Source: Euwallacea fornicatus
Taxonomy: Eukaryota; Arthropoda; Insecta; Coleoptera; Curculionidae
NCBI RefSeq assembly: GCF_040115645.1
Contig: NW_027096088.1
Location: 86,151 to 150,150, forward strand
DNA: 64,000 bases
Reading direction: 5' to 3'
Part shown: piece after piece, positions 13,082 to 25,644 of the stretch
Layout: the number at the start of each line of letters is the position of its first letter
How positions within the stretch are numbered: the stretch's first letter is position 1
The notes under the pieces: generated by a model
Database searches by the model: none
Told to the model about the DNA's origin: nothing
What the model saw: only the letters and a program-made list of their open reading frames with translations
Translations under genes and position numbers: made by a program

Positions 13082-15312
13082 GTATGTTGTGACATTTTAA
13101 AGATCTCGTCGAGCTGATTAATTTGACACTTTGTTTAACAAATTTGGACCTCATTTGCCGAAGTTATCGAGTTTCAAAATTTGAAAAGTCACAAAAGTTG
13201 TGTGTTTGAGCTCATAAAGTACTATTTTTCATGGAAATTCAACAAGATGCAATCATGATGTGTTGTGACATCTTCAAAATCTCGTCGAGCTGATTAATTT
13301 GACACTTTGTTTAACTATGTTGGTACTCATTTGCCGAATTTATCGAGCTTCAAAGTTTGAAAAGTCACAAAAGTTGTGTGTTTGAGCTCATAAAGTACTA
13401 TTTTTCATGGAAATTCAACAAGATGCAATCATGGTATGTTGTGACATTTTAAAGATCTCGTCGAGCTGATTAATTTGACACTTTGTTTAACTATGTTGGT
13501 ACTCATTTGCCGAATTTATCGAGCTTCAAAGTTTGAAAAGTCACAAAAGTTGTGTGTTTGAGCTCATAAAGTACTATTTTTCATGGAAATTCAACAAGAT
13601 GCAATCATGATGTGTTGTGACATCTTCAAAATCTCGTCTAGCTGATTAATTTGACACTTTGTTTAACTATGTTGGTACTCATTTGCCGAATTTATCGAGC
13701 TTCAAAGTTTGAAAAGTCACAAAAGTTGTGTGTTTGAGCTCATAAAGTACTATTTTTCATGGAAATTCAACAAGATGCAATCATGGTATGTTGTGACATT
13801 TTAAAGATCTCGTCGAGCTGATTAATTTGACACTTTGTTTAACAAATTTGGACCTCATTTGCCGAAGTTATCGAGTTTCAAAATTTGAAAAGTCACAAAA
13901 GTTGTGTGTTTGAGCTCATAAAGTACTATTTTTCATGGAAATTCAACAAGATGCAATCATGGTATGTTGTGACATTTTAAAGATCTCGTCGAGCTGATTA
14001 ATTTGACACTTTGTTTAACAAATTTGGACCTCATTTGCCGAAGTTATCGAGTTTCAAAATTTGAAAAGTCACAAAAGTTGTGTGTTTGAGCACATAAAGT
14101 ACTATTTTTCATGGAAATTCAACAAGATGCAATCATGGTATGTTGTGACATTGTAAAGATCTCGTCGAGCTGATTAATTTGACACTTTGTTTAACAATGT
14201 TGGTCCTCATTTGCCGAAGTTATCGAGCTTCAAAGTTTGAAAAGTCACAAAAGTTGTGTGTTTGAACTCATAAAGTACTATTTTTCATGGAAATTCAACA
14301 AGATGCAATCATGATGTGTTGTGACATCTTCAAAATCTCGTCTAGCTGATTAATTTGACACTTTGTTTAACTATGTTGGTACTCATTTGCCGAATTTATC
14401 GAGCTTCAAAGTTTGAAAAGTCACAAAAGTTGTGTGTTTGAGCACATAAAGTACTATTTGTCTTGGAAATTCAACAAGATGCAATCATGATGTGTTGTGA
14501 CATCTTCAAAATCTCGTCTAGCTGATTAATTTGACACTTTGTTTAACTATGTTGGTACTCATTTGCCGAATTTATCGAGCTTCAAAGTTTGAAAAGTCAC
14601 AAAAGTTGTGTGTTTGAGCACATAAAGTACTATTTGTCTTGGAAATTCAACAAGATGCAATCATGATGTGTTGTGACATGTTAAAGATCTCGTCGAGCTG
14701 ATTAATTTGACACTTTGTTTAACAATGTTGGCACTCATTTGCCGAAGTTATCGAGCTTCAAAGTTTGAAAAGTCACAAAAGTTGTGTGTTTGAGCTCATA
14801 AAGTACTATTTTTCATGGAAATTCAACAACATGCAATCATGATGTGTTGTGACATCTTCAAAATCTCGTCGAGCTGATTAATTTGACACTTTGTTTAACT
14901 ATGTTGGTACTCATTTGCCGAATTTATCGAGCTTCAAAGTTTGAAAAGTCACAAAAGTTGTGTGTTTGAGCTCATAAAGTACTATTTTTCATGGAAATTC
15001 AACAAGATGCAATCATGATGTGTTGTGACATCTTCAAAATCTCGTCTAGCTGATTAATTTGACACTTTGTTTAACTATGTTGGTACTCATTTGCCGAATT
15101 TATCGAGCTTCAAAGTTTGAAAAGTCACAAAAGTTGTGTGTTTGAGCACATAAAGTACTATTTGTCTTGGAAATTCAACAAGATGCAATCATGATGTGTT
15201 GTGACATTTTAAAGATCTCGTCGAGCTGATTAATTTGACATTTTGTTTAACAATGTTGGTCCTCATTTGCTGAAGTTATCGAGCTTCAAAGTTTGAAAAG
15301 TCACAAAAGTTG
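13025..15312. repeat. Array domain 3: L3 units and a return of domain-1 types
   Basis: Thirteen monomers. Units at 13,025, 13,377, 13,729 and 13,905 have ATGGTATG with L3, and three of these end with GAGTTTCAAAATTTG. The unit at 14,081 is the first L2/R4 type in the window. The unit at 14,257 is an isolated early carrier of G10A (GAACTC). From 14,433 to 15,312 the domain-1 GTCTTGG and G87T types return. Confidence 0.85.
14609..15136. repeat. Third copy of a domain-1 three-monomer block
   Basis: Three units in the order L4 with GGCACTC, then AACAACATG with R1, then G87T with R1. The rare AACAACATG marker near 14,826 is also found near 3,386 and 9,194 and nowhere else I noticed. The corresponding blocks are 3,169-3,696 and 8,977-9,504. 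The first unit here has GAGCAC/GTCTTGG, unlike those two, so it is recombinant in its left part. Confidence 0.75.
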
Positions 15313-17776
15313 TGTGTTTGAGCACATAAAGTATTATTTGTCTTGGAAATTCAACAAGATGCATTCATGATGTGTTGTGACATCTTCAAAATCTCGTCGA
15401 GCTGATTAATTTGACACTTTGTTTAACAAATTTGGACTTCATTTGCCGAAGTTATCGAGCTTCAAAGTTTGAAAAGTCACAAAAGTTGTGTGTTTGAGCT
15501 CATAAAGTACTATTTTTCATGGAAATTCAACAAGATGCAATCATGATGTGTTGTGACATCTTCAAAATCTCGTCGAGCTGATTAATTTGACACTTTGTTT
15601 AACAAATTTGGACCTCATTTGCCGAATTTATCGAGCTTCAAAGTTTGAAAAGTCACAAAAGTTGTGTGTTTGAGCTCATAAAGTACTATTTTTCATGGAA
15701 ATTCAACAAGATGCAATCATGATGTGTTGTGACATCTTCAAAATCTCGTCGAGCTGATTAATTTGACACTTTGTTTAACAAATTTGGACTTCATTTGCCG
15801 AAGTTATCGAGCTTCAAAGTTTGAAAAGTCACAAAAGTTGTGTGTTTGAGCTCATAAAGTACTATTTTTCATGGAAATTCAACAAGATGCAATCATGATG
15901 TGTTGTGACATCTTCAAAATCTCGTCGAGCTGATTAATTTGACACTTTGTTTAACAAATTTGGTCCTCATTTGCCGAAGTTATCGAGCTTCAAAGTTTGA
16001 AAAGTCACAAAAGTTGTGTGTTTGAGCTCATAAAGTACTATTTTTCATGGAAATTCAACAAGATGCAATCATGATGTGTTGTGACATCTTCAAAATCTCG
16101 TCGAGCTGATTAATTTGACACTTTGTTTAACAAATTTGGACCTCATTTGCCGAAGTTATCGAGCTTCAAAGTTTGAAAAGTCACAAAAGTTGTGTGTTTG
16201 AGCTCATAAAGTACTATTTTTCATGGAAATTCAACAAGATGCAATCATGATGTGTTGTGACATCTTCAAAATCTCGTCGAGCTGATTAATGTGACACTTT
16301 GTTTAACAAATTTGGTCCTCATTTGCCGAAGTTATCGAGCTTCAAAGTTTGAAAAGTCACAAAAGTTGTGTGTTTGAGCACATAAAGTATTATTTGTCTT
16401 GGAAATTCAACAAGATGCAATCATGATGTGTTGTGACATTTTAAAGATCTCATCGAGCTGATTAATTTGACACTTTGTTTAACAATGTTGGTCCTCATTT
16501 GCTGAAGTTATCGAGCTTCAAAGTTTGAAAAGTCACAAAAGTTGTGTGTTTGAGCACATAAAGTACTATTTTTCATGGAAATTCAACAAGATGCAATCAT
16601 GATGTGTTGTGACATCTTCAAAATCTCGTCGAGCTGATTAATTTGACACTTTGTTTAACTATGTTGGTACTCATTTGCCGAATTTATCGAGCTTCAAAGT
16701 TTGAAAAGTCACAAAAGTTGTGTGTTTGAGCTCATAAAGTACTATTTTTCATGGAAATTCAACAAGATGCAATCATGATGTGTTGTGACATCTTCAAAAT
16801 CTCGTCGAGCTGATTAATTTGACACTTTGTTTAACTATGTTGGTACTCATTTGCCGAATTTATCGAGCTTCAAAGTTTGAAAAGTCACAAAAGTTGTGTG
16901 TTTGAGCTCATAAAGTACTATTTTTCATGGAAATTCAACAAGATGCAATCATGATGTGTTGTGACATCTTCAAAATCTCGTCGAGCTGATTAATTTGACA
17001 CTTTGTTTAACTATGTTGGTACTCATTTGCCGAATTTATCGAGCTTCAAAGTTTGAAAAGTCACAAAAGTTGTGTGTTTGAGCTCATAAAGTACTATTTT
17101 TCATGGAAATTCAACAAGATGCAATCATGATGTGTTGTGACATCTTCAAAATCTCGTCGAGCTGATTAATTTGACACTTTGTTTAACAAATTTGGACTTC
17201 ATTTGCCGAAGTTATCGAGCTTCAAAGTTTGAAAAGTCACAAAAGTTGTGTGTTTGAGCTCATAAAGTACTATTTTTCATGGAAATTCAACAAGATGCAA
17301 TCATGATGTGTTGTGACATCTTCAAAATCTCGTCGAGCTGATTAATTTGACACTTTGTTTAACTATGTTGGTACTTATTTGCCGAATTTATCGAGCTTCA
17401 AAGTTTGAAAAGTCACAAAAGTTGTGTGTTTGAGCTCATAAAGTACTATTTTTCATGGAAATTCAACAAGATGCAATCATGATGTGTTGTGACATCTTCA
17501 AAATCTCGTCGAGCTGATTAATTTGACACTTTGTTTAACAAATTTGGACTTCATTTGCCGAAGTTATCGAGCTTCAAAGTTTGAAAAGTCACAAAAGTTG
17601 TGTGTTTGAGCTCATAAAGTACTATTTTTCATGGAAATTCAACAAGATGCAATCATGATGTGTTGTGACATCTTCAAAATCTCGTCGAGCTGATTAATTT
17701 GACAATTTGTTTAACAAATTTGGACCTCATTTGCCGAAGTTATCGTGCTTCAAAGTTTGAAAAGTCACAAAAGTTG
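15313..17776. repeat. Array domain 4: R3/R3t and R1 units
   Basis: Fourteen monomers. The first carries GAGCAC, ATTATTTGTC and a private GCATTCATG change at about 15,364, which marks the left limit of duplication B copy 2. The rest repeats duplication B and then continues with R1, R3t, R1t (GGTACTTATT) and A146T units. Confidence 0.85.
15365..16953. repeat. Segmental duplication B, copy 2
   Basis: Counterpart of 11,493-13,081, shifted by 22 monomers, with the same order of right-box types. The T99G marker, with GTGAC at 16,291, corresponds to 12,419. The match is lost at 16,954, where this copy keeps ATGATGTG and L1. Confidence 0.88.
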
Positions 17777-20768
17777 TGTGTTTGAGCTCATAAAGTACTA
17801 TTTTTCATGGAAATTCAACAAGATGCAATCATGGTATGTTGTGACATTTTAAAGATCTCGTCGAGCTGATTAATGTGACATTTTGTTTAACAATGTTGGT
17901 CCTCATTTGCTGAAGTTATCGAGCTTCAAAGTTTGAAAAGTCACAAAAGTTGTGTGTTTGAGCTCATAAAGTACTATTTTTCATGGAAATTCAACAAGAT
18001 GCAATCATGATGTGTTGTGACATCTTCAAAATCTCGTCGAGCTGATTAATTTGACACTTTGTTTAACTATGTTGGTACTCATTTGCCGAATTTATCGAGC
18101 TTCAAAGTTTGAAAAGTCACAAAAGTTGTGTGTTTGAGCTCATAAAGTACTATTTTTCATGGAAATTCAACAAGATGCAATCATGATGTGTTGTGACATC
18201 TTCAAAATCTCGTCGAGCTGATTAATGTGACACTTTGTTTAACAAATTTGGTCCTCATTTGCCGAAGTTATCGAGCTTCAAAGTTTGAAAAGTCACAAAA
18301 GTTGTGTGTTTGAGCTCATAAAGTACTATTTTTCATGGAAATTCAACAAGATGCAATCATGATGTGTTGTGACATCTTCAAAATCTCGTCGAGCTGATTA
18401 ATTTGACACTTTGTTTAACAAATTTGGACCTCATTTGCCGAAGTTATCGAGCTTCAAAGTTTGAAAAGTCACAAAAGTTGTGTGTTTGAGCTCATAAAGT
18501 ACTATTTTTCATGGAAATTCAACAAGATGCAATCATGGTATGTTGTGACATTTTAAAGATCTCGTCGAGCTGATTAATTTGACATTTTGTTTAACAATGT
18601 TGGTCCTCATTTGCTGAAGTTATCGAGCTTCAAAGTTTGAAAAGTCACAAAAGTTGTGTGTTTGAGCTCATAAAGTACTATTTTTCATGGAAATTCAACA
18701 AGATGCAATCATGATGTGTTGTGACATCTTCAAAATCTCGTCGAGCCGATTAATGTGACACTTTGTTTAACAAATTTGGTCCTCATTTGCCGAAGTTATC
18801 GAGCTTCAAAGTTTGAAAAGTCACAAAAGTTGTGTGTTTGAGCTCATAAAGTACTATTTTTCATGGAAATTCAACAAGATGCAATCATGGTATGTTGTGA
18901 CATTTTAAAGATCTCGTCGAGCTGATTAATTTGACATTTTGTTTAACAATGTTGGTCCTCATTTGCTGAAGTTATCGAGCTTCAAAGTTTGAAAAGTCAC
19001 AAAAGTTGTGTGTTTGAGCTCATAAAGTACTATTTTTCATGGAAATTCAACAAGATGCAATCATGGTATGTTGTGACATTTTAAAGATCTCGTCGAGCTG
19101 ATTAATTTGACATTTTGTTTAACAATGTTGGTCCTCATTTGCTGAAGTTATCGAGCTTCAAAGTTTGAAAAGTCACAAAAGTTGTGTGTTTGAGCACATA
19201 AAGTATTATTTGTCTTGGAAATTCAACAAGATGCAATCATGATGTGTTGTGACATTTTAAAGATCTCATCGAGCTGATTAATTTGACACTTTGTTTAACA
19301 ATGTTGGTCCTCATTTGCTGAAGTTATCGAGCTTCAAAGTTTGAAAAGTCACAAAAGTTGTGTGTTTGAGCACATAAAGTACTATTTTTCATGGAAATTC
19401 AACAAGATGCAATCATGAAGTGTTGTGTTAGTTTAAAGATCTCGTCGAGCTGATTAATGTGACACTTTGTTTAACAAATTTGGACCTCATTTGCCGAAGT
19501 TATCGAGCTTCAAAGTTTGAAAAGTCACAAAAGTTGTGTGTTTGAGCTCATAAAGTACTATTTTTCATGGAAATTCAACAAGATGCAATCATGAAGTGTT
19601 GTGTTAGTTTAAAGATCTCGTCGAGCTGATTAATTTGACACTTTGTTTAACAAATTTGGACCTCATTTGCCGAAGTTATCGAGCTTCAAAGTTTGAAAAG
19701 TCACAAAAGTTGTGTGTTTGAGCACATAAAGTACTATTTTTCATGGAAATTCAACAAGATGCAATCATGATGTGTTGTGACATCTTCAAAATCTCGTCGA
19801 GCTGATTAATTTGACACTTTGTTTAACTATGTTGGTACTCATTTGCCGAATTTATCGAGCTTCAAAGTTTGAAAAGTCACAAAAGTTGTGTGTTTGAGCT
19901 CATAAAGTACTATTTTTCATGGAAATTCAACAAGATGCAATCATGGTATGTTGTGACATTTTAAAGATCTCGTCGAGCTGATTAATTTGACATTTTGTTT
20001 AACAATGTTGGTCCTCATTTGCTGAAGTTATCGAGCTTCAAAGTTTGAAAAGTCACAAAAGTTGTGTGTTTGAGCTCATAAAGTACTATTTTTCATGGAA
20101 ATTCAACAAGATGCAATCATGATGTGTTGTGACATCTTCAAAATCTCGTCGAGCTGATTAATTTGACACTTTGTTTAACAAATTTGGACCTCATTTGCCG
20201 AAGTTATCGAGCCTCAAAATTTGAAAAGTCACAAAAGTTGTGTGTTTGAGCACATAAAGTACTATTTTTCATGGAAATTCAACAAGATGCAATCATGATG
20301 TGTTGTGACATCTTCAAAATCTCGTCGAGCTGATTAATTTGACACTTTGTTTAACAAATTTGGACCTCATTTGCCGAAGTTATCGAGCTTCAAAGTTTGA
20401 AAAGTCACAAAAGTTGTGTGTTTGAGCTCATAAAGTACTATTTTTCATGGAAATTCAATAAGATGCAATCATGATGTGTTGTGACATCTTCAAAATCTCG
20501 TCGAGCTGATTAATGTGACACTTTGTTTAACAAATTTGGACCTCATTTGCCGAAGTTATCGAGCCTCAAAATTTGAAAAGTCACAAAAGTTGTGTGTTTG
20601 AGCACATAAAGTACTATTTTTCATGGAAATTCAACAAGATGCAATCATGGTATGTTGTGACATTGTAAAGATCTCGTCGAGCTGATTAATTTGACACTTT
20701 GTTTAACAATGTTGGTCCTCATTTGCCGAAGTTATCGAGCTTCAAAGTTTGAAAAGTCACAAAAGTTG
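17777..20768. repeat. Array domain 5: L3/GCTG units, last stretch without truncated units
   Basis: Seventeen monomers. Common here are ATGGTATG with L3, CATTTTG (C105T) and GCTGAAG (C135T), alternating with T99G units. Two adjacent units carry the unusual GTGTTAGTTTAAAG left box, and GCCTCAAAATTTG units begin near 20 kb. All 118 unit starts from position 1 to 20,769 are exactly 176 bp apart. Confidence 0.85.
19361..19712. repeat. Two monomers with GTGTTAGTTTAAAG left box
   Basis: Adjacent units at 19,361 and 19,537 read ATGAAGTGTTGTG then TTAGTTTAAAG in place of the usual CAT...AAA left box, at the same length. The first also has T12A and T99G. The same left box occurs once more at 24,581-24,756. 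The shared alleles point to copying from a single origin rather than repeated mutation. Confidence 0.85.
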
Positions 20769-21093
20769 TGTGTTTGAGCTCATAAAGTACTATTTTTCAT
20801 AGAAATTCAATAAGATGCAATCATGATGTGTTTGAGCTCATAAAGTACTATTTTTCATGGAAATTCAATAAGATGCAATCATGATGTGTTGTGACATTGT
20901 AAAGATCTCGTCGAGCTGATTAATTTGACACTTTGTTTAACAATGTTGGTCCTCATTTGCCGAAGTTATCGAGCTTCAAAGTTTGAAAAGTCACAAAAGT
21001 TGTGTGTTTGAGCTCATAAAGTACTATTTTTCATGGAAATTCAACAAGATGCAATCATGATGTGTTGTGACATCTTCAAAATCTCGTCGAGCT
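19813..21093. repeat. Segmental duplication C, copy 1 (2,170-bp shift)
   Basis: Unit order: an R1 right half, the ATGGTATG/L3/GCTG unit, an R3 unit with GCCTCAAAATTTG, a GAGCAC R3 unit, another GCCTCAAAATTTG unit, the GAGCAC L2/R4 unit, the 58-bp truncated unit, then a T43 L2-like/R4 unit. It recurs at 21,983-23,263. The shift equals 12 full units plus one 58-bp unit. Differences include T43 and T99G in the unit at 20,417 and an ATAGAAATT change near 20,800 in this copy. Confidence 0.82.
20769..20826 (+). repeat. 58-bp truncated monomer 1 (first in window)
   Basis: Unit positions 1-58 only, followed directly by the next TGTGTTTGAG. Carries GAGCTC and T43, plus a private G33A (CATAGAAATT). 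It lacks the last 118 bp of the monomer. The missing segment is bounded by TGTGTT at 59-64 and the identical TGTGTT at positions 1-6 of the next unit. Confidence 0.95.
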
Positions 21094-21982
21094 GATTAAT
21101 GTGACACTTTGTTTAACAAATTTGGTCCTCATTTGCCGAAGTTATCGAGCTTCAAAGTTTGAAAAGTCACAAAAGTTGTGTGTTTGAGCTCATAAAGTAC
21201 TATTTTTCATGGAAATTCAACAAGATGCAATCATGATGTGTTGTGACATCTTCAAAATCTCGTCGAGCTGATTAATTTGACACTTTGTTTAACAAATTTG
21301 GACCTCATTTGCCGAAGTTATCGTGCTTCAAAGTTTGAAAAGTCACAAAAGTTGTGTGTTTGAGCTCATAAAGTACTATTTTTCATGGAAATTCAACAAG
21401 ATGCAATCATGGTATGTTGTGACATTTTAAAGATCTCGTCGAGCTGATTAATTTGACACTTTGTTTAACAAATTTGGACCTCATTTGCCGAAGTTATCGA
21501 GCCTCAAAATTTGAAAAGTCACAAAAGTTGTGTGTTTGAGCACATAAAGTACTATTTTTCATGGAAATTCAACAAGATGCAATCATGATGTGTTGTGACA
21601 TCTTCAAAATCTCGTCGAGCTGATTAATTTGACACTTTGTTTAACTATGTTGGTACTCATTTGCCGAATTTATCGAGCTTCAAAGTTTGAAAAGTCACAA
21701 AAGTTGTGTGTTTGAGCTCATAAAGTACTATTTTTCATGGAAATTCAACAAGATGCAATCATGATGTGTTGTGACATCTTCAAAATCTCGTCGAGCTGAT
21801 TAATTTGACACTTTGTTTAACTATGTTGGTACTCATTTGCCGAATTTATCGAGCTTCAAAGTTTGAAAAGTCACAAAAGTTGTGTGTTTGAGCTCATAAA
21901 GTACTATTTTTCAAGGAAATTCAACAAGATGCAATCATGATGTGTTGTGACATCTTCAAAATCTCGTCGAGCTGATTAATTT

Positions 21983-23263
21983 GACACTTTGTTTAACTAT
22001 GTTGGTACTCATTTGCCGAATTTATCGAGCTTCAAAGTTTGAAAAGTCACAAAAGTTGTGTGTTTGAGCTCATAAAGTACTATTTTTCATGGAAATTCAA
22101 CAAGATGCAATCATGGTATGTTGTGACATTTTAAAGATCTCGTCGAGCTGATTAATTTGACATTTTGTTTAACAATGTTGGTCCTCATTTGCTGAAGTTA
22201 TCGAGCTTCAAAGTTTGAAAAGTCACAAAAGTTGTGTGTTTGAGCTCATAAAGTACTATTTTTCATGGAAATTCAACAAGATGCAATCATGATGTGTTGT
22301 GACATCTTCAAAATCTCGTCGAGCTGATTAATTTGACACTTTGTTTAACAAATTTGGACCTCATTTGCCGAAGTTATCGAGCCTCAAAATTTGAAAAGTC
22401 ACAAAAGTTGTGTGTTTGAGCACATAAAGTACTATTTTTCATGGAAATTCAACAAGATGCAATCATGATGTGTTGTGACATCTTCAAAATCTCGTCGAGC
22501 TGATTAATTTGACACTTTGTTTAACAAATTTGGACCTCATTTGCCGAAGTTATCGAGCTTCAAAGTTTGAAAAGTCACAAAAGTTGTGTGTTTGAGCTCA
22601 TAAAGTACTATTTTTCATGGAAATTCAACAAGATGCAATCATGATGTGTTGTGACATCTTCAAAATCTCGTCGAGCTGATTAATTTGACACTTTGTTTAA
22701 CAAATTTGGACCTCATTTGCCGAAGTTATCGAGCCTCAAAATTTGAAAAGTCACAAAAGTTGTGTGTTTGAGCACATAAAGTACTATTTTTCATGGAAAT
22801 TCAACAAGATGCAATCATGGTATGTTGTGACATTGTAAAGATCTCGTCGAGCTGATTAATTTGACACTTTGTTTAACAATGTTGGTCCTCATTTGCCGAA
22901 GTTATCGAGCTTCAAAGTTTGAAAAGTCACAAAAGTTGTGTGTTTGAGCTCATAAAGTACTATTTTTCATGGAAATTCAATAAGATGCAATCATGATGTG
23001 TTTGAGCTCATAAAGTACTATTTTTCATGGAAATTCAATAAGATGCAATCATGATGTGTTGTGACATTGTAAAGATCTCGTCGAGCTGATTAATTTGACA
23101 CTTTGTTTAACAATGTTGGTCCTCATTTGCCGAAGTTATCGAGCTTCAAAGTTTGAAAAGTCACAAAAGTTGTGTGTTTGAGCTCATAAAGTACTATTTT
23201 TCATGGAAATTCAACAAGATGCAATCATGATGTGTTGTGACATCTTCAAAATCTCGTCGAGCT
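21983..23263. repeat. Segmental duplication C, copy 2
   Basis: Counterpart of 19,813-21,093. Two extra R1 monomers lie just upstream in this copy (units at 21,531-21,882 region), one with CAAGGAAATT at about 21,914. The truncated unit at 22,939 matches the one at 20,769. Confidence 0.82.
22939..22996 (+). repeat. 58-bp truncated monomer 2
   Basis: GAGCTC, T43. Duplicate of truncated unit 1, 2,170 bp downstream, with CATGGAAATT intact. Confidence 0.95.
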
Positions 23264-24228
23264 GATTAATTTGACACTTTGTTTAACAAATTTGGACCTC
23301 ATTTGCCGAAGTTATCGTGCTTCAAAGTTTGAAAAGTCACAAAAGTTGTGTGTTTGAGCTCATAAAGTACTATTTTTCATGGAAATTCAACAAGATGCAA
23401 TCATGATGTGTTGTGACATCTTCAAAATCTCGTCGAGCTGATTAATGTGACACTTTGTTTAACAAATTTGGTCCTCATTTGCCGAAGTTATCGAGCTTCA
23501 AAGTTTGAAAAGTCACAAAAGTTGTGTGTTTGAGCTCATAAAGTACTATTTTTCATGGAAATTCAACAAGATGCAATCATGATGTGTTGTGACATCTTCA
23601 AAATCTCGTCGAGCTGATTAATTTGACACTTTGTTTAACAAATTTGGACCTCATTTGCCGAAGTTATCGTGCTTCAAAGTTTGAAAAGTCACAAAAGTTG
23701 TGTGTTTGAGCTCATAAAGTACTATTTTTCATGGAAATTCAACAAGATGCAATCATGATGTGTTGTGACATCTTCAAAATCTCGTCGAGCTGATTAATTT
23801 GACACTTTGTTTAACAAATTTGGACCTCATTTGCCGAAGTTATCGAGCTTCAAAGTTTGAAAAGTCACAAAAGTTGTGTGTTTGAGCTCATAAAGTACTA
23901 TTTTTCATGGAAATTCAACAAGATGCAATCATGATGTGTTGTGACATCTTCAAAATCTCGTCGAGCTGATTAATTTGACACTTTGTTTAACAAATTTGGA
24001 CCTCATTTGCCGAAGTTATCGTGCTTCAAAGTTTGAAAAGTCACAAAAGTTGTGTGTTTGAGCTCATAAAGTACTATTTTTCATGGAAATTCAACAAGAT
24101 GCAATCATGATGTGTTGTGACATCTTCAAAATCTCGTCGAGCTGATTAATTTGACACTTTGTTTAACAAATTTGGACCTCATTTGCCGAAGTTATCGAGC
24201 TTCAAAGTTTGAAAAGTGACAAAAGTTG
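22997..24228. repeat. 7-monomer higher-order repeat (1,232 bp), copy 1
   Basis: One T43 unit with a CATTGTAAAG left box and R4, then six units: R3+A146T, T99G with TCC, R3+A146T, R3, R3+A146T, R3+C166G. The order recurs at 27,053-28,108 for the lead unit plus five, and the six-unit part also occurs at 25,997-27,052 without the lead unit. Such multi-monomer blocks are higher-order repeats, analogous in kind to those of other centromeric satellites. Confidence 0.83.
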
Positions 24229-24460
24229 TGTGTTTGAGCTCATAAAGTACTATTTTTCATGGAAATTCAACAAGATGCAATCATGGTATGTTGTGACATT
24301 TTAAAGATCTCGTCGAGCTGATTAATTTGACATTTTGTTTAACAATGTTGGTCCTCATTTGCTGAAGTTATCGAGCTTCAAAGTTTGAAAAGTCACAAAA
24401 GTTGTGTGTTTGAGCTCATAAAGTACTATTTTTCATGGAAATTCAACAAGATGCAATCAT

Positions 24461-25553
24461 GGTATGTTGTGACATTTTAAAGATCTCGTCGAGCTGATTA
24501 ATTTGACATTTTGTTTAACAAATTTGGACCTCATTTGCCGAAGTTATCGAGCTTCAAAGTTTGAAAAGTCACAAAAGTTGTGTGTTTGAGCTCATAAAGT
24601 ACTATTTTTCATGGAAATTCAACAAGATGCAATCATGAAGTGTTGTGTTAGTTTAAAGATCTCGTCGAGCTGATTAATTTGACACTTTGTTTAACAAATT
24701 TGGACCTCATTTGCCGAAGTTATCGAGCTTCAAAGTTTGAAAAGTCACAAAAGTTGTGTGTTTGAGCACATAAAGTACTATTTGTCTTGGAAATTCAACA
24801 AGATGCAATCATGGTATGTTGTGAAATTGTAAAGATCTCGTCGAGCTGATTAATTTGACACTTTGTTTAACAGTGTTGGTCCTCATTTGCCGAAGTTATC
24901 GAGCTTCAAAGTTTGAAAAGTCACAAAAGTTGTGTGTTTGAGCACATAAAGTACTATTTTTCATGGAAATTCAACAAGATGCAATCATGATGTGTTGTGA
25001 CATCTTCAAAATCTCGTCGAGCTGATTAATTTGACACTTTGTTTAACTATGTTGGTACTCATTTGCCGAATTTATCGAGCTTCAAAGTTTGAAAAGTCAC
25101 AAAAGTTGTGTGTTTGAGCTCATAAAGTACTATTTTTCATGGAAATTCAACAAGATGCAATCATGATGTGTTGTGACATCTTCAAAATCTCATCGAGCTG
25201 ATTAATTTGACACTTTGTTTAACTATGTTGGTACTCATTTGCCGAATTTATCGAGCTTCAAAGTTTGAAAAGTCACAAAAGTTGTGTGTTTGAGCTCATA
25301 AAGTACTATTTTTCATGGAAATTCAACAAGATGCAATCATGGTATGTTGTGACATTTTAAAGATCTCGTCGAGCTGATTAATTTGACATTTTGTTTAACA
25401 ATGTTGGTCCTCATTTGCTGAAGTTATCGAGCTTCAAAGTTTGAAAAGTCACAAAAGTTGTGTGTTTGAGCTCATAAAGTACTATTTTTCATGGAAATTC
25501 AACAAGATGCAATCATGATGTGTTGTGACATCTTCAAAATCTCGTCGAGCTGA
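24461..25553. repeat. Segmental duplication D, copy 1 (3,704-bp shift, one extra unit)
   Basis: Contains the private GTGAAATTG change at 24,821 with CAGTGTTGG, the GAGCAC R1 unit, the CATCG R1 unit and an L3/GCTG unit. All recur in order up to 29,258 at a shift of 21 units plus 8 bp, the 8 bp being the 184-bp unit. Left of this the shift is 22 units plus 8, because the GTGTTAG unit at 24,581-24,756 is present here and absent from copy 2. Confidence 0.82.
24581..24756 (+). repeat. Monomer with GTGTTAGTTTAAAG left box, third occurrence
   Basis: Same unusual left box as the pair at 19,361-19,712, here with GAGCTC and R3. It is the one unit that distinguishes duplication D copy 1 from copy 2, so it was either inserted here or lost there as a whole monomer. 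Confidence 0.85.
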
Positions 25554-25644
25554 TTAATTTGACACTTTGACACTTTGTTTAACAAATTTGGACCTCATTT
25601 GCCGAAGTTATCGAGCCTCAAAATTTGAAAAGTCACAAAAGTTG
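25461..25644 (+). repeat. 184-bp monomer with 8-bp internal tandem duplication
   Basis: GACACTTT is present twice in tandem at 25,561-25,576, making this the only full-length unit in the window that is not 176 bp. The flanks are normal L1 and R3 with GCCTCAAAATTTG. A simple slippage event explains it, and it was not spread to other units in view. Confidence 0.96.

Noticed and set aside
20769..20826. 58-bp unit as the ancestral monomer (176 being about three times 58)
   Set aside because: 176 is close to 3x58, but the three thirds of the monomer are not similar to each other, and the short unit is exactly positions 1-58 with a microhomology junction. It is a deletion product, not an ancestral unit.
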